50,025 nucleotides of DNA from Burkholderiales bacterium (lineage in GTDB: Bacteria > Pseudomonadota > Gammaproteobacteria > Burkholderiales > Burkholderiaceae_C), in the NCBI GenBank assembly GCA_947446855.1, contig CANFIH010000010.1:1-50025 (forward strand). The letters are read 5' to 3'. Below, one piece after another: positions 33,322 through 41,221 of the stretch (positions are counted from its first letter, which is position 1; the number at the start of each line of letters is the position of its first letter). Under the pieces are notes generated by a model. The model was not told the origin of the DNA, ran no database searches, and saw only the letters and a list, made by a program, of their open reading frames with translations. The position numbers were made by a program, and so were the translations under genes.

Positions 33322-34044
33322 CTATGCGGCAGCTTGCCGGATGAGCGTGCGTGTGTCGGACAGCAGGGCGGCCATGCGGTGCAGGGCGTTTTGGGCGTCG
33401 CCATTCTGGATCGCGTCAAACACCTTCTGGTGGTCGGGCAGGGCGCGTTTGAAGTCGTCAGCCGAGCGTGCCGTCACACCCAGCAGCGACTCGAGTGCGC
33501 TGCCGATGATGGCCGCCAGCGGCATCAGCAGCGGGTTGTTGGTGGCGCGCAGGATGGCGGTGTGGAAAGCCAGATCGGCCGCGATCCACTGGGCTATGTG
33601 CGGCGCATCGCGCATGTCCTGCAAGGCGACGGCAATGGCGGCCAACTGCTCCGGCGTGCGGCTGTTGGCCGCCAGAGAGGCGGCGGCCGGCTCCATGATT
33701 TCGCGCAACTCGGTGAGGTGGCGCAGAAATTCGGCATCGGCCCCGGTGGCACAGCGCCAGGCCAGAATGTCCGGATCCAGCAGGTTCCACAATTCGCGCG
33801 GCCGCACCCTTGTGCCAATGCGCGGGCGCGGCTCCAGCAGCCCCTTGGCGGCCAGCACCTTGACGGCTTCGCGCAATGCCGTGCGACTCACCTGCAACTC
33901 CTGGCACAACTGCTCTTCATTAGGCAGTAAAGCCCCTGCGGCATAGCCGCCACCAACCACACGCCGGCCCAATTCGTTAACCACCTGGCCGTGCAACTTG
34001 CGTCCGCTGTAGGTGGCTGTCGGGCTATCGGGTAGTGGGTTCAT
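33322..34044 (-). CDS. FadR-subfamily GntR regulator, DgoR-like
   Basis: The 240-residue protein has an N-terminal winged HTH (LHGQVVNELGRRVVGGGYAAGALLPNEEQLCQELQVSRTALREAVKVLAAKGLLEPRPRIGTRVRPR). This is followed by WNLLDPDILAWR, a phrase common in DgoR-type proteins, and an FCD domain (ADLAFHTAILRATNNPLL). It should repress galactonate genes on both sides. It is divergent from dgoK, with a 98-bp intergenic region that holds candidate operator 2, and co-directional with the lactonase gene. Confidence 0.87.
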   Translation of the reverse strand: MNPLPDSPTATYSGRKLHGQVVNELGRRVVGGGYAAGALLPNEEQLCQELQVSRTALREAVKVLAAKGLLEPRPRIGTRVRPRELWNLLDPDILAWRCATGADAEFLRHLTELREIMEPAAASLAANSRTPEQLAAIAVALQDMRDAPHIAQWIAADLAFHTAILRATNNPLLMPLAAIIGSALESLLGVTARSADDFKRALPDHQKVFDAIQNGDAQNALHRMAALLSDTRTLIRQAAA

Positions 34045-34086
34045 GGGTGCGGGTTGCGCGGAGTGCGGGTTGGTTTGGCGTTTTAA

Positions 34087-34101
34087 TCATCATATGTTTA
34101 A
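34087..34101 (+). promoter_or_regulatory. Candidate DgoR operator 2
   Basis: TCATCATATGTTTAA lies between the divergent regulator and dgoK starts. It shares the nine bases TCATCATAT with operator 1, in an AT-rich patch that contrasts with the GC-rich flanks. Confidence 0.5.
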
Positions 34102-34142
34102 ATCCGGGCACGGGCAATCAACAGCATCCCATTAAAGAACGT

Positions 34143-35090
34143 ATGGCAATAGACGCAGCAATCGAGGTGGTGGGCGTGGACTGGGGCACCACCCACCGCC
34201 GGGCCTATGGCCTGAACCGGGACGGCCAGTGTGTGGCTGAACATGCCGATGGCGACGGCGCGCTGGCCTGCAAAGGCCGCTTTGACCAGGCCCTGCAATC
34301 CCTGCTGATCACCCTGAACGCCAGGCCGCGTGCAGTCATTTTGTCCGGCATGGTGGGCAGTGCCCTTGGCTGGCAGGTGGCACCCTATGTGGACGGCACG
34401 GTCGCGTTGCCTGCGTTGGCAGCGCATCTGGACCCGGTGCAGTCCCCCGTGCACCCCGATGCGCCTGCGTTCACCCCGTCTGTGGCGATTGTTCCCGGCT
34501 ACTGCGTGCGCAACGCGGCCGGCCAGCCGGACGTGATGCGCGGCGAAGAAACCCAGTTGCTGGGCGCGCATTGCCTGGGGCACTCCGACGGTTGGTTCGT
34601 GCTGCCCGGCACGCACAGCAAATGGGTGGAACTGCGTGCCGGCCGGGTGCTGCAGTTGCGCACCTACATGACGGGTGAACTGTTCGATGTGCTGGGCCGC
34701 CACGGCACCCTGGCCGCCGCCGCGGGCAGCGCGGACGCGCCCTGGGATGACGCGGCCTTTGGTCTGGGCGTGCGGGCAGCCCAAAGCGGCGGGGCCTTGA
34801 CCCATCAACTGTTCGGCTGCCGGGCCCGCGTGGTGTCCGGCGACATGGCGGCGGCCGGCAGTCGCGCCTTTTTAAGCGGCTTGCTGATTGGTACCGAACT
34901 GCACGATGTGCTGAAGGGCGGGCCGGGAGCAAGCGATGGCGAAGCGTTCCAACTCATTGGCTCGCCCGCTCTGGCCACGCTGTACCAGGCCGCAGCCGCC
35001 ATCCTGGCCCTGCGGTTCGAGGTGCTGGACGCGCGTGCGGCCTTTATTGCCGCCACCCACTTTTTGTATTCACACAGGATTTCTGCATGA
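34143..35090 (+). CDS. dgoK: 2-dehydro-3-deoxygalactonokinase
   Basis: ATG 34143 (MAIDAAIEVVGVDWGTTHRRAYGLN) is preferred to the track start at 34035, which lies in the promoter. The 315-residue DgoK-family kinase has the ATP-binding start VDWGTTHRRAYGL and the family stretches ILSGMVGSALGW, PGYCVRNAAGQPDVMRGEETQLLGA and VLPGTHSKWVELR. It phosphorylates 2-keto-3-deoxygalactonate. It overlaps dgoA by 4 bp (ATGA). Confidence 0.92.
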   Translation: MAIDAAIEVVGVDWGTTHRRAYGLNRDGQCVAEHADGDGALACKGRFDQALQSLLITLNARPRAVILSGMVGSALGWQVAPYVDGTVALPALAAHLDPVQSPVHPDAPAFTPSVAIVPGYCVRNAAGQPDVMRGEETQLLGAHCLGHSDGWFVLPGTHSKWVELRAGRVLQLRTYMTGELFDVLGRHGTLAAAAGSADAPWDDAAFGLGVRAAQSGGALTHQLFGCRARVVSGDMAAAGSRAFLSGLLIGTELHDVLKGGPGASDGEAFQLIGSPALATLYQAAAAILALRFEVLDARAAFIAATHFLYSHRISA

Positions 35091-35743
35091 CAACTGCTTT
35101 CCCACTGCTGCAACAGGCGCGGCGCCTGCCGCTGGTGGCCATTTTGCGGGGGCTGGATGAGGTCCACGCCCAAGCCGTGGGGCTGGCGCTGTACGCGGCT
35201 GGCTTTCGCACGCTGGAAGTGCCGCTGAACCGCCCCGGCGCGCTGCAATGCATTGCGCTGCTGACGCAGGCTTTGCCGGCGGATGCACTGGTCGGCGGCG
35301 GCACCATGCTGACGGTGGCGGATGTGGACGCCGTGCACGCCGCTGGCGGACGCCTGATGGTGTCGCCCAACTGCGATGGGCGTGTCATCCGCCACGCTGC
35401 CGCGCTGGGCATGTTGTGCGCGCCCGGTGTCGCCACGCCCACCGAGGCCTTTGCGGCGCTGGAGGCCGGCGCCCATGCGCTCAAACTGTTCCCGGCCGAG
35501 ATGGTCGGCCACGGCGGCTTGAAGGCGATGAAGTCCGTGTTGCCTACCGGCACCGACTTCTGGCCGGTGGGCGGCATTACGCCCGACAGCATGGGCGGCT
35601 GGCTCAAGGCTGGCGCCACCGGCTTTGGCATCGGCAGCCAGCTGTATGCGCCCGGCACTGCAGCAGCCGATGTGCTGGAGCGCGGCCGCGCGTTTGTCGC
35701 TGCCTGGCAGCTTGGTGCTGCCACGTTGGCGCAAGGCGTTTAG
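35087..35743 (+). CDS. dgoA: 2-dehydro-3-deoxy-6-phosphogalactonate aldolase
   Basis: The 218-residue class I aldolase of the KDPG/KDPGal family has the catalytic Glu44 in RTLEVPLNRP and the Schiff-base Lys133 in GAHALKLFPAE. LVAILRG, GGGTMLT and GGITPDSMGGWL form the phosphate and barrel motifs. It splits the DgoK product into pyruvate and glyceraldehyde 3-phosphate. No dehydratase or transporter for galactonate is present in the window, so the rest of the pathway must lie elsewhere. Confidence 0.92.
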   Translation: MTTAFPLLQQARRLPLVAILRGLDEVHAQAVGLALYAAGFRTLEVPLNRPGALQCIALLTQALPADALVGGGTMLTVADVDAVHAAGGRLMVSPNCDGRVIRHAAALGMLCAPGVATPTEAFAALEAGAHALKLFPAEMVGHGGLKAMKSVLPTGTDFWPVGGITPDSMGGWLKAGATGFGIGSQLYAPGTAAADVLERGRAFVAAWQLGAATLAQGV

Positions 35744-35950
35744 CGCTCGGTCTCGGCCTGGTCACTGATCGCTGGGCTGGTTGCGGGTGCTGCTGACAGT
35801 CCGCGTTCCGGCAGACCCAGTTCAACACCGTTCAACAGCCGACATCGGCATCGTGCCCCATCGCCGACATCGGCCGCCTTGTGAAACGGACATAGACCGG
35901 CATGCGTTGAAAGCCGAAGGGGTCGCATGGTTTTTCAATCTGGACCGCCC
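35744..35950. other. Gene-free stretch with a possible gene remnant
   Basis: Apart from the toxin-antitoxin promoter there is no convincing gene between dgoA and the antitoxin. On the minus strand a short frame ending LNGVELGLPERGLSAAPATSPAISDQAETER looks like the C-terminal tail of a lost gene, but nothing upstream continues it. Confidence 0.3.
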
Positions 35951-35957
35951 CTCTTTG

Positions 35958-35980
35958 ATACGGTAAAAAGGCCGTATTAT
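35958..35980 (+). promoter_or_regulatory. Palindromic operator overlapping the TA promoter
   Basis: ATACGG and CCGTAT are inverted arms with an 8-base spacer, overlapping a TATTAT -10-like box. GGAG at 35985-35988 precedes the antitoxin ATG. This suits autoregulation by the ribbon-helix-helix antitoxin. Confidence 0.6.
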
Positions 35981-35993
35981 TTTTGGAGTTGTC

Positions 35994-36263
35994 ATGACCG
36001 CAGTCGCCCGTTTTGATCTGAAACTTGACGCAGAAGAGAAGGATCTTCTCTCCCGTGCGGCAAGCCTGATGGGTACAACGATGGCCGGATTTGTCCGCAG
36101 TGCGGCCAAAGAGAAAGCACAAACCCTGTTGGAGCAGGAGTCGCGGGTGACGCTCTCCAAAAGAGATTTTCTTGCCTTCAACGCAGCGATACATGGCGCA
36201 TTCAGTCCTAACCCCGCGTTGCAGGGTGCGCTGGTCGCTGCGGCTAAGGTCAAGCGTGCTTGA
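35994..36263 (+). CDS. Antitoxin, DUF1778/TacA-like ribbon-helix-helix protein
   Basis: The 89-residue protein has an N-terminal RHH DNA-binding fold (TAVARFDLKLDAEEKDLLSRAASLMGTTMAGFVRSAAKEKAQTLLEQE) and a C-terminal toxin-wrapping segment with LSKRDFLAFNAAI. It neutralises the GNAT toxin encoded next to it and should bind the palindrome in its own promoter. The gene is less GC-rich than its surroundings, a sign of recent acquisition. It overlaps the toxin gene by 8 bp. Confidence 0.88.
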   Translation: MTAVARFDLKLDAEEKDLLSRAASLMGTTMAGFVRSAAKEKAQTLLEQESRVTLSKRDFLAFNAAIHGAFSPNPALQGALVAAAKVKRA

Positions 36264-36744
36264 GGAGCATGTTATTGATGTCAGGGTGCATGATCGCGCA
36301 GCCTTTCATTGTGGTGTGCCGGTTCTCGATGATTACGTGCACACATACGCAGCACAGCAGCATGCAAAGGGCATCAGCACCGTCTTAGTGATCGTGGATA
36401 AAGCGGCGCCCAGCAAGATCCTGGGTTTCTATACGCTCAGTGCGGTACAAATAGACGTTCAGCAAGTCAGTGACACTGAACGCAAAAAACTGCCCCGCTA
36501 CCCCGTTCCCTGCTTTCGCATGGGGCGTCTGGCACGCGGTATGGAAAGTCACGGGGCCGGATTGGGCGAGTTTCTGATCGGTTGTGCCGTTGACAGATGT
36601 CTGCATGCCCGCAGCCTTGTGGGTGCCTATGCGCTGCTGGTGGATGCACAGGATGAAAAAGCGAAGTCGTTCTACGAGCGATACGGCTTCATCCCTTGTG
36701 GGGATACGCCAATGGCTCTTTACTTGCCCCTCGGGTGCGCTTGA
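36256..36744 (+). CDS. GNAT-family toxin, TacT-like
   Basis: GTG at 36256, overlapping the antitoxin stop, gives VLEEHVIDVRVHDRAAFHCGVPVLDDYVHTYAAQQHAKGIS as the N-terminus and 162 residues, the usual length. The acetyl-CoA-binding region is FRMGRLARGMESHGAGLGEFLIGCAVDRC. The probable catalytic Tyr is at about residue 140, in KSFYERYGF. TacT-type toxins acetylate the amino group of charged tRNAs and stop translation. The pair is complete and appears functional. Confidence 0.88.
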   Translation: MLEEHVIDVRVHDRAAFHCGVPVLDDYVHTYAAQQHAKGISTVLVIVDKAAPSKILGFYTLSAVQIDVQQVSDTERKKLPRYPVPCFRMGRLARGMESHGAGLGEFLIGCAVDRCLHARSLVGAYALLVDAQDEKAKSFYERYGFIPCGDTPMALYLPLGCA

Positions 36745-36886
36745 TCAACCGGCAGGCAGTGGTTCTTGCAACGACTGCCGTTGCGAAGGCTGTCCAATTG
36801 AACTTTTGTAAGTCGGACAAACGCTGCAGTGCCGGCTTCAGTTCGGCTGGACGTGGCATCCGCCATGCACCAGCAACTTGGCTCGC

Positions 36887-37270
36887 TTAGAAGTGGTACT
36901 GAATCTTGCTGAAATCACTGATGGCAAATGCATAAAGGATCATCAGCTCCTCCGCATGGACGTTGTTAATCTGGTGCCGGGCGCCACCCGGAATGAACAA
37001 CATTCTTCCGGGATCGACGTCATACACCACATCCTCGATGGTCACCGTGCCACGTCCTGACAGCGTGAAATAAGTTTCAGGCTGGGCGTGGGAATGGGGC
37101 TCAAGCGATTCACCCTGTTTGAGTCGAACGACACCCATCGTCATGTCGTTCTGGCACGCAGAACCTTTGCCGAGTAGCTCTTTCCATTGTGCTTTGCCCC
37201 GTATGGCAACCTGATCCTGCGGCCAGCCACTCCATTCAAGGTCATCAAGGTGTTGAGAGGCTGTGCCCAT
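36887..37270 (-). CDS. Cupin-domain protein
   Basis: This single-cupin protein has about 127 residues. ATG 37270 (MGTASQHLDDLEWSGWPQDQ) is used; a GTG two codons earlier is possible. Motif 1 is HSHAQPETYFTLSGRGTV (metal ligands His, His, Glu) and motif 2 is PGRMLFIPGGARHQINN (His). It is a small metal-binding beta-barrel, either an enzyme or a sugar/ligand sensor; the substrate is unknown. Its stop lies about 140 bp from the toxin gene, in convergent orientation. Confidence 0.85.
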   Translation of the reverse strand: MGTASQHLDDLEWSGWPQDQVAIRGKAQWKELLGKGSACQNDMTMGVVRLKQGESLEPHSHAQPETYFTLSGRGTVTIEDVVYDVDPGRMLFIPGGARHQINNVHAEELMILYAFAISDFSKIQYHF

Positions 37271-37276
37271 TTCCAC

Positions 37277-37514
37277 GCTGCTTTCGGGTTTTTAAATCGC
37301 CATTTTAGGTCGCAAGGGCCCCAAAAAAGTGAGCCCCCTGCTTGCAAAAAGAGACTACCGATGCACCAACTTCCTGACCGTTAAATACCACATTGCGATG
37401 CGGCAATTCAATTTCTGTTGTCGGGCATTTGGGAGACTGGCACTGGGCTGCAAGCGCTGCCCTGTCGGCTTCGTATGTGCTGTCCGAAGTATCCGCCGCC
37501 GGTTTGCAGCCCCG
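37277..37514. other. Intergenic stretch, about 240 bp, no gene seen
   Basis: This space lies upstream of the cupin gene and downstream of rsmI. It holds the cupin promoter region, but no convincing ORF, hairpin-plus-T-tract or RNA gene was seen. Confidence 0.6.
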
Positions 37515-38435
37515 CTAGGTGCTTTTTCCGCTCTTCAGCGCCAGCGCCTGCTCATACAGTGCATTGCGCGGCTGACCGCTGATTTCAGCTGCCAGTTTCA
37601 CTGCGGTCTTCAACGGCAACTCGGCCAGCAGCAGCCCCAGAATGCGCGCGGCGTCGCCGCCTTCGGCCGCCACCGCCGCGGGGTGCAGCAGCAGCGCAAA
37701 TTCTCCCCGCAGCCGGTTCGCATCGGCGGCCAGCCAGGCCTTGAAATCCTGCGCCGCAATAGTGGCAATCTCTTCAAACTGTTTGGTCAGCTCGCGCCCG
37801 ATCGTGACCGGTCGCGCGCCCAGCACCGCCAGCGCCTCGGCCAGCGCCTCGATGCGGTGGGGCGCCTCCAGCAGGATCACGGCCCGTGCCTCCAGTGCCA
37901 GCAACTGCACCGCATGCGTGCGCTCGGTGCTTTTGCTCGACAGAAAACCCTGAAACACAAAGCCGCTGGCCGCGCCCGATTCGGCGCCTATTCCGGCCAC
38001 CGACAGCAGGCTGGTGATGCTGCTGGCGCCGGGCAGAGGTATGCAGCGCAGGCCGGCCAGCGTCAGCACGGCGGCCAGGCGCGCGCCGGGGTCGCTCACG
38101 CCGGGTGTGCCGGCATCGCTCACATAGGCCACGCGCTGGCCCTGGCGCAGATGGGCGATGACGGTTTGCGCCGCTTCGGTCTCGTTGTGCTGGTGCACTG
38201 CCAGCAACTGGCCGCCGGTCTTGTCAATGCCGTAGGCGCGCAGCATTTGCTGGGTGTGGCGTGTGTCCTCGCAGGCAATCACGTCCACCAGTTCCAGCAC
38301 ATGCAGGGCACGCAGGGTGATGTCGGCCAGGTTGCCAATCGGTGTGGCCACCACATACAGCGCGCCCTGCGGATAATGCTGGTCAGCGGCGGCCTCACGG
38401 GCGGCCGCACGGGCAGAAGAATAAGACGCGCTCAC
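37515..38435 (-). CDS. rsmI: 16S rRNA (cytidine(1402)-2'-O)-methyltransferase
   Basis: The track start at 38483 is a TTG inside yraN. GTG 38435, with GAAGGA 9 bases upstream, is preferred, giving 306 residues. The SAM-dependent tetrapyrrole-methylase fold reads ALYVVATPIGNLADITLRALHVLELVDVIACEDTRHTQQML, then VAYVSDAGTPGVSDPGARL and IPLPGASSITSLLSVAG. It methylates C1402 of 16S rRNA with RsmH. It is divergent from yraN, and its start codon is one base from that of yraN. Confidence 0.93.
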   Translation of the reverse strand: MSASYSSARAAAREAAADQHYPQGALYVVATPIGNLADITLRALHVLELVDVIACEDTRHTQQMLRAYGIDKTGGQLLAVHQHNETEAAQTVIAHLRQGQRVAYVSDAGTPGVSDPGARLAAVLTLAGLRCIPLPGASSITSLLSVAGIGAESGAASGFVFQGFLSSKSTERTHAVQLLALEARAVILLEAPHRIEALAEALAVLGARPVTIGRELTKQFEEIATIAAQDFKAWLAADANRLRGEFALLLHPAAVAAEGGDAARILGLLLAELPLKTAVKLAAEISGQPRNALYEQALALKSGKST

Positions 38436-38436
38436 T

Positions 38437-38829
38437 ATGGATATTCCTTCATCAAAACCACCACTTAAAACCGGTACGACCAAACAGGCCGGCGACGCCG
38501 CCGAAGACGAGGCGCTGCGCTACTTGCAAAAACACGGCTTGCACCTGTTGCAACGCAATTATCGAAGCCCGGGGCGCGGCGGCGGCGAGATCGACCTCAT
38601 CATGGCCACCCCGGACGGTACCACTGTCTTTGTCGAGGTGCGCAGCCGGGCCTCCGGCTCCCATGGCGGCGCGGCGGCCAGCATCAGCTTCTTCAAACAG
38701 CAGCGCATTGTGTTTGCCGCGCGCCATTACCTGCTGCGCCAGCGCCGCGTGCCGCCCTGCCGCTTCGATGTCGTGCTGGTGGAGCCCGCCGGCCTGCAGT
38801 GGCTGCAGGCGGCTTTTGATGCCGGCTGA
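38437..38829 (+). CDS. yraN: YraN family protein (UPF0102), endonuclease-like
   Basis: The 130-residue protein has the restriction-endonuclease-like core AAEDEALRYLQKHGLHLLQRNYRSPGRGGGEIDLIMATPDGTTVFVEVRSRASGSHGGAAASI (E..., D, E-x-R pattern). The exact biochemical role is not settled. It heads the conserved yraN-diaA-lipoprotein block that sits opposite rsmI in many proteobacteria. The ATG is one base from the rsmI GTG on the other strand. Confidence 0.9.
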   Translation: MDIPSSKPPLKTGTTKQAGDAAEDEALRYLQKHGLHLLQRNYRSPGRGGGEIDLIMATPDGTTVFVEVRSRASGSHGGAAASISFFKQQRIVFAARHYLLRQRRVPPCRFDVVLVEPAGLQWLQAAFDAG

Positions 38830-38905
38830 CATTTGCTAACAAAACCACTACCGTGGCTGGGGCCTGCTTCACCAGGCTGCAACAGCGGGCAGGTATCATC
38901 GCCCC

Positions 38906-39505
38906 ATGCTGGAACAACGAATTCACCAACACTTTATTGAGAGCGCCGACTTGAAATACCAGTCGGCCGAAGCTCTGAGCAAACCCATCGCCGAGGCGGT
39001 CAACGCCGTCATGGCCTGCGTTACCAGTGGCGGCAAGGTGCTGGCCTGCGGTAACGGTGGTTCTGCCGCGGATGCGCAGCACTTTTCTGCCGAGTTTGTC
39101 GGCCGCTTTGAGCGCGACCGCCCTGAGCTGGCCGCCATTGCGCTGACCACCGACACCTCCATCATCACGGCGATTGCCAACGATTACGACTTCAGCGTGA
39201 TCTTCTCGCGCCAGGTACGCGCGCTGGGTCAGCCCGGTGACGTGTTGCTGGCCATTTCCACCAGCGGCAATTCGGGCAACGTGCTGGCCGCCATCGAAGC
39301 GGCGCATGAGCGCGAGATGGTGGTCATTGGCCTCACGGGACGCGGCGGCGGCAAGATGAACCAGGCCCTGCGCGACACCGATGTGCACATCTGCGTGCCG
39401 CACGAGCGCACGGCCCGCGTGCAGGAAGTGCATATATTGGCCCTGCATTGCATTTGTGATGCGGTCGATGCCCAGCTCCTGGGCGATCAGGAAAGTTCTT
39501 CATGA
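38906..39505 (+). CDS. SIS-domain protein, DiaA/GmhA family
   Basis: The 199-residue protein has a sugar isomerase fold: MLEQRIHQHFIESADLKYQSAEALSKPIAEAVNAV, then VLACGNGGSAADAQHFSAEFVGRFERDRPELAAIAL and LAISTSGNSGNVLAAIEAAHEREM. Between yraN and a BON lipoprotein gene it corresponds to DiaA, which promotes DnaA assembly at oriC. GmhA (phosphoheptose isomerase) has the same fold and cannot be excluded from sequence alone. Its stop overlaps the next start (ATGA). Confidence 0.9.
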   Translation: MLEQRIHQHFIESADLKYQSAEALSKPIAEAVNAVMACVTSGGKVLACGNGGSAADAQHFSAEFVGRFERDRPELAAIALTTDTSIITAIANDYDFSVIFSRQVRALGQPGDVLLAISTSGNSGNVLAAIEAAHEREMVVIGLTGRGGGKMNQALRDTDVHICVPHERTARVQEVHILALHCICDAVDAQLLGDQESSS

Positions 39506-40140
39506 AATCAGTGGTTCAAAAATCTCTTCTCGCGTTGACTCTGGCGGGCAGCCTGCTGGGCTTGGGTGCCTGCGTCCCGGTGCCCCTGCTGCTGGGTGGC
39601 GCCGTCACCGGTGGCGTGCTGGTGGCCTCGGACCGTCGCACCTCGGGCACCGTGCTGGAAGACAACACCATTCAGCTCAAAGCCAGCAACCGCATTGACG
39701 ACGCACTGGGCGAGCGCGTGCACATCAATGCAAACAGCTACAACCGCCAGATCCTGCTGACCGGCGAAGTGCCATCCGAGCAAGACAAACAGCTGGCCGA
39801 AAAAGTGGTCTCCGGGGTGGAGAACGCGCGCGGCGTGGTCAATGAGTTGGCCGTGCTGGGCAACTCGACCTTTACCCAGCGCTCCAATGACTCACTGGTA
39901 ACCAGCCGCGTCAAGGCCAACCTGGTGGATGCCAAGGACCTGTTTGCCAACTCCTTCAAAGTCGTGACCGAGCGCGGCACGGTCTACCTGATGGGCCGCG
40001 TCACGCAGCGCGAAGCCAATCGCGCCACCGAAGTGGTGACCGGCACCACCGGCGTGCAGCGCTTGGTGCGTATCATGGAAATCATCAGCGAAGACGAGCT
40101 GGCCCGCATGGCGCAACAGCCACCGGACGCCAAGAAGTAA
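39502..40140 (+). CDS. BON-domain outer-membrane lipoprotein (DolP/YraP-like)
   Basis: The 212-residue protein has a lipoprotein signal (KSLLALTLAGSLLGLGAC, lipobox LGAC) followed by two BON domains at about 60-125 and 130-205 (DDALGERVHINANSYNRQILLTGEVPSEQDKQLAEKVVSGVENARGVVNELAV; VTSRVKANLVDAKDLFANSFKVVTERGTVYLMGRVTQREA). DolP-type proteins support outer-membrane integrity. It is translationally coupled to the SIS gene and followed by a terminator. Confidence 0.92.
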   Translation: MKSVVQKSLLALTLAGSLLGLGACVPVPLLLGGAVTGGVLVASDRRTSGTVLEDNTIQLKASNRIDDALGERVHINANSYNRQILLTGEVPSEQDKQLAEKVVSGVENARGVVNELAVLGNSTFTQRSNDSLVTSRVKANLVDAKDLFANSFKVVTERGTVYLMGRVTQREANRATEVVTGTTGVQRLVRIMEIISEDELARMAQQPPDAKK

Positions 40141-40157
40141 GCGCGTCGCAAGCCAAG

Positions 40158-40184
40158 AAGGCCTGGAGGGATCCAGGCTTTTTT
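40158..40184 (+). terminator. Intrinsic terminator after the BON lipoprotein gene
   Basis: GCCTGGA and TCCAGGC form a 7-bp stem with loop GGGA, preceded by AAG and followed by TTTTTT, 20 bp after the stop. Confidence 0.88.
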
Positions 40185-40318
40185 ATTTGAGTGCCCGAAT
40201 AAGCCACTGCTCCGCGCTGCTGGGGACTGGCGCATGCCGCAGCGTCGGGGGTCGGTTGGGCGACAGTTCAGCGCCCCTTGGGCAGCGACAATGCTGCCAT
40301 GCCCTACCCATTGTCCCC

Positions 40319-41188
40319 ATGAATCCCGGTGTGCTCTATGCCGCCTCGGCCTATATCGCCTGGGGTCTGTTTCCGCTGTACTTTCACCAGTTGGCCGGGA
40401 TCGCGCCACTGGAAGTGGTGATGCACCGCACCCTCTGGTCGGCGCTGTTCCTGCTGTGTGTGCTGACGTTTTTGCGGCGCTGGGGTTGGTTGCGGGCAGT
40501 GGCCTCCCAGCCGCGCGTGCTGGCGGCCTTTGCACTGTCGGCAGCTCTGCTGACGTTGAACTGGTTGACCTACGTGTGGGCCGTGCACAACCAGCATCTG
40601 CTGGACGCCAGTTTGGGCTATTTCATTCTGCCCCTGGTCAATGTGGCGATCGGTTTTTTTATCCTGCACGAGCGTCCGCGCCGTGGCCAGTGGCTGGCCG
40701 TGGCGGTGGCCACGTCGGGCGTGCTGTGGCTGGCGGTGCAGGCCGGCCACCCGCCCTGGATCGCGCTGATTCTGGCCTTGAGCTTTGGCGGCTATGGCTT
40801 GCTGCGCAAGGTGGGCGCCCTCGGTGCACTGGAAGGCTTGTCGCTGGAGACCCTGCTGCTGGCGCCTTTTGCTGTGGGCGTGCTGGCCTATTTGAGCTGG
40901 CAGGGTACCAGTGCCTTTGTGCAGTTTGATGCCGGCACCATGGGCTGGCTGCTGTTTGGCGGCCCCATGACCGCGCTGCCCTTGCTGCTGTTTGCGGCCG
41001 GTGCCCGGCGCATCACGCTCACCACCATGGGCATCCTGCAATACATCTCGCCCAGTCTGCAATTTGCCATCGGCGTCTGGTTGTTCCACGAGCCATTTGC
41101 CAGCGCGCGTTTTGTCGGCTTTGTACTGATCTGGGCCGCGCTGGTGATCTACAGCGTGGAAGGCTGGTGGGCCAGCAGGCTGCGTTAG
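40319..41188 (+). CDS. rarD: RarD-type EamA transporter
   Basis: ATG 40319 (MNPGVLYAASAYIAWGLFPLYFHQLAGIAPLEVVMHRTLWSALFLL) is preferred to the upstream track start. The 289-residue inner-membrane protein has ten hydrophobic segments in two EamA repeats. Characteristic RarD stretches are LNWLTYVWAVHNQHLLDASLGYFILPLVNV and GILQYISPSLQFAIGVWLFHEPF. The family includes drug/metabolite exporters; the substrate of RarD is unknown. Confidence 0.92.
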   Translation: MNPGVLYAASAYIAWGLFPLYFHQLAGIAPLEVVMHRTLWSALFLLCVLTFLRRWGWLRAVASQPRVLAAFALSAALLTLNWLTYVWAVHNQHLLDASLGYFILPLVNVAIGFFILHERPRRGQWLAVAVATSGVLWLAVQAGHPPWIALILALSFGGYGLLRKVGALGALEGLSLETLLLAPFAVGVLAYLSWQGTSAFVQFDAGTMGWLLFGGPMTALPLLLFAAGARRITLTTMGILQYISPSLQFAIGVWLFHEPFASARFVGFVLIWAALVIYSVEGWWASRLR

Positions 41189-41221
41189 CGAGCAGCGCCT
41201 CAACACGAACCGGGAGTTCCC

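Noticed and set aside
35740-35928. 62-aa minus-strand ORF after dgoA
   Set aside because: Only its last 30 residues look protein-like and no start signal is visible. Treated as a possible remnant rather than a gene.
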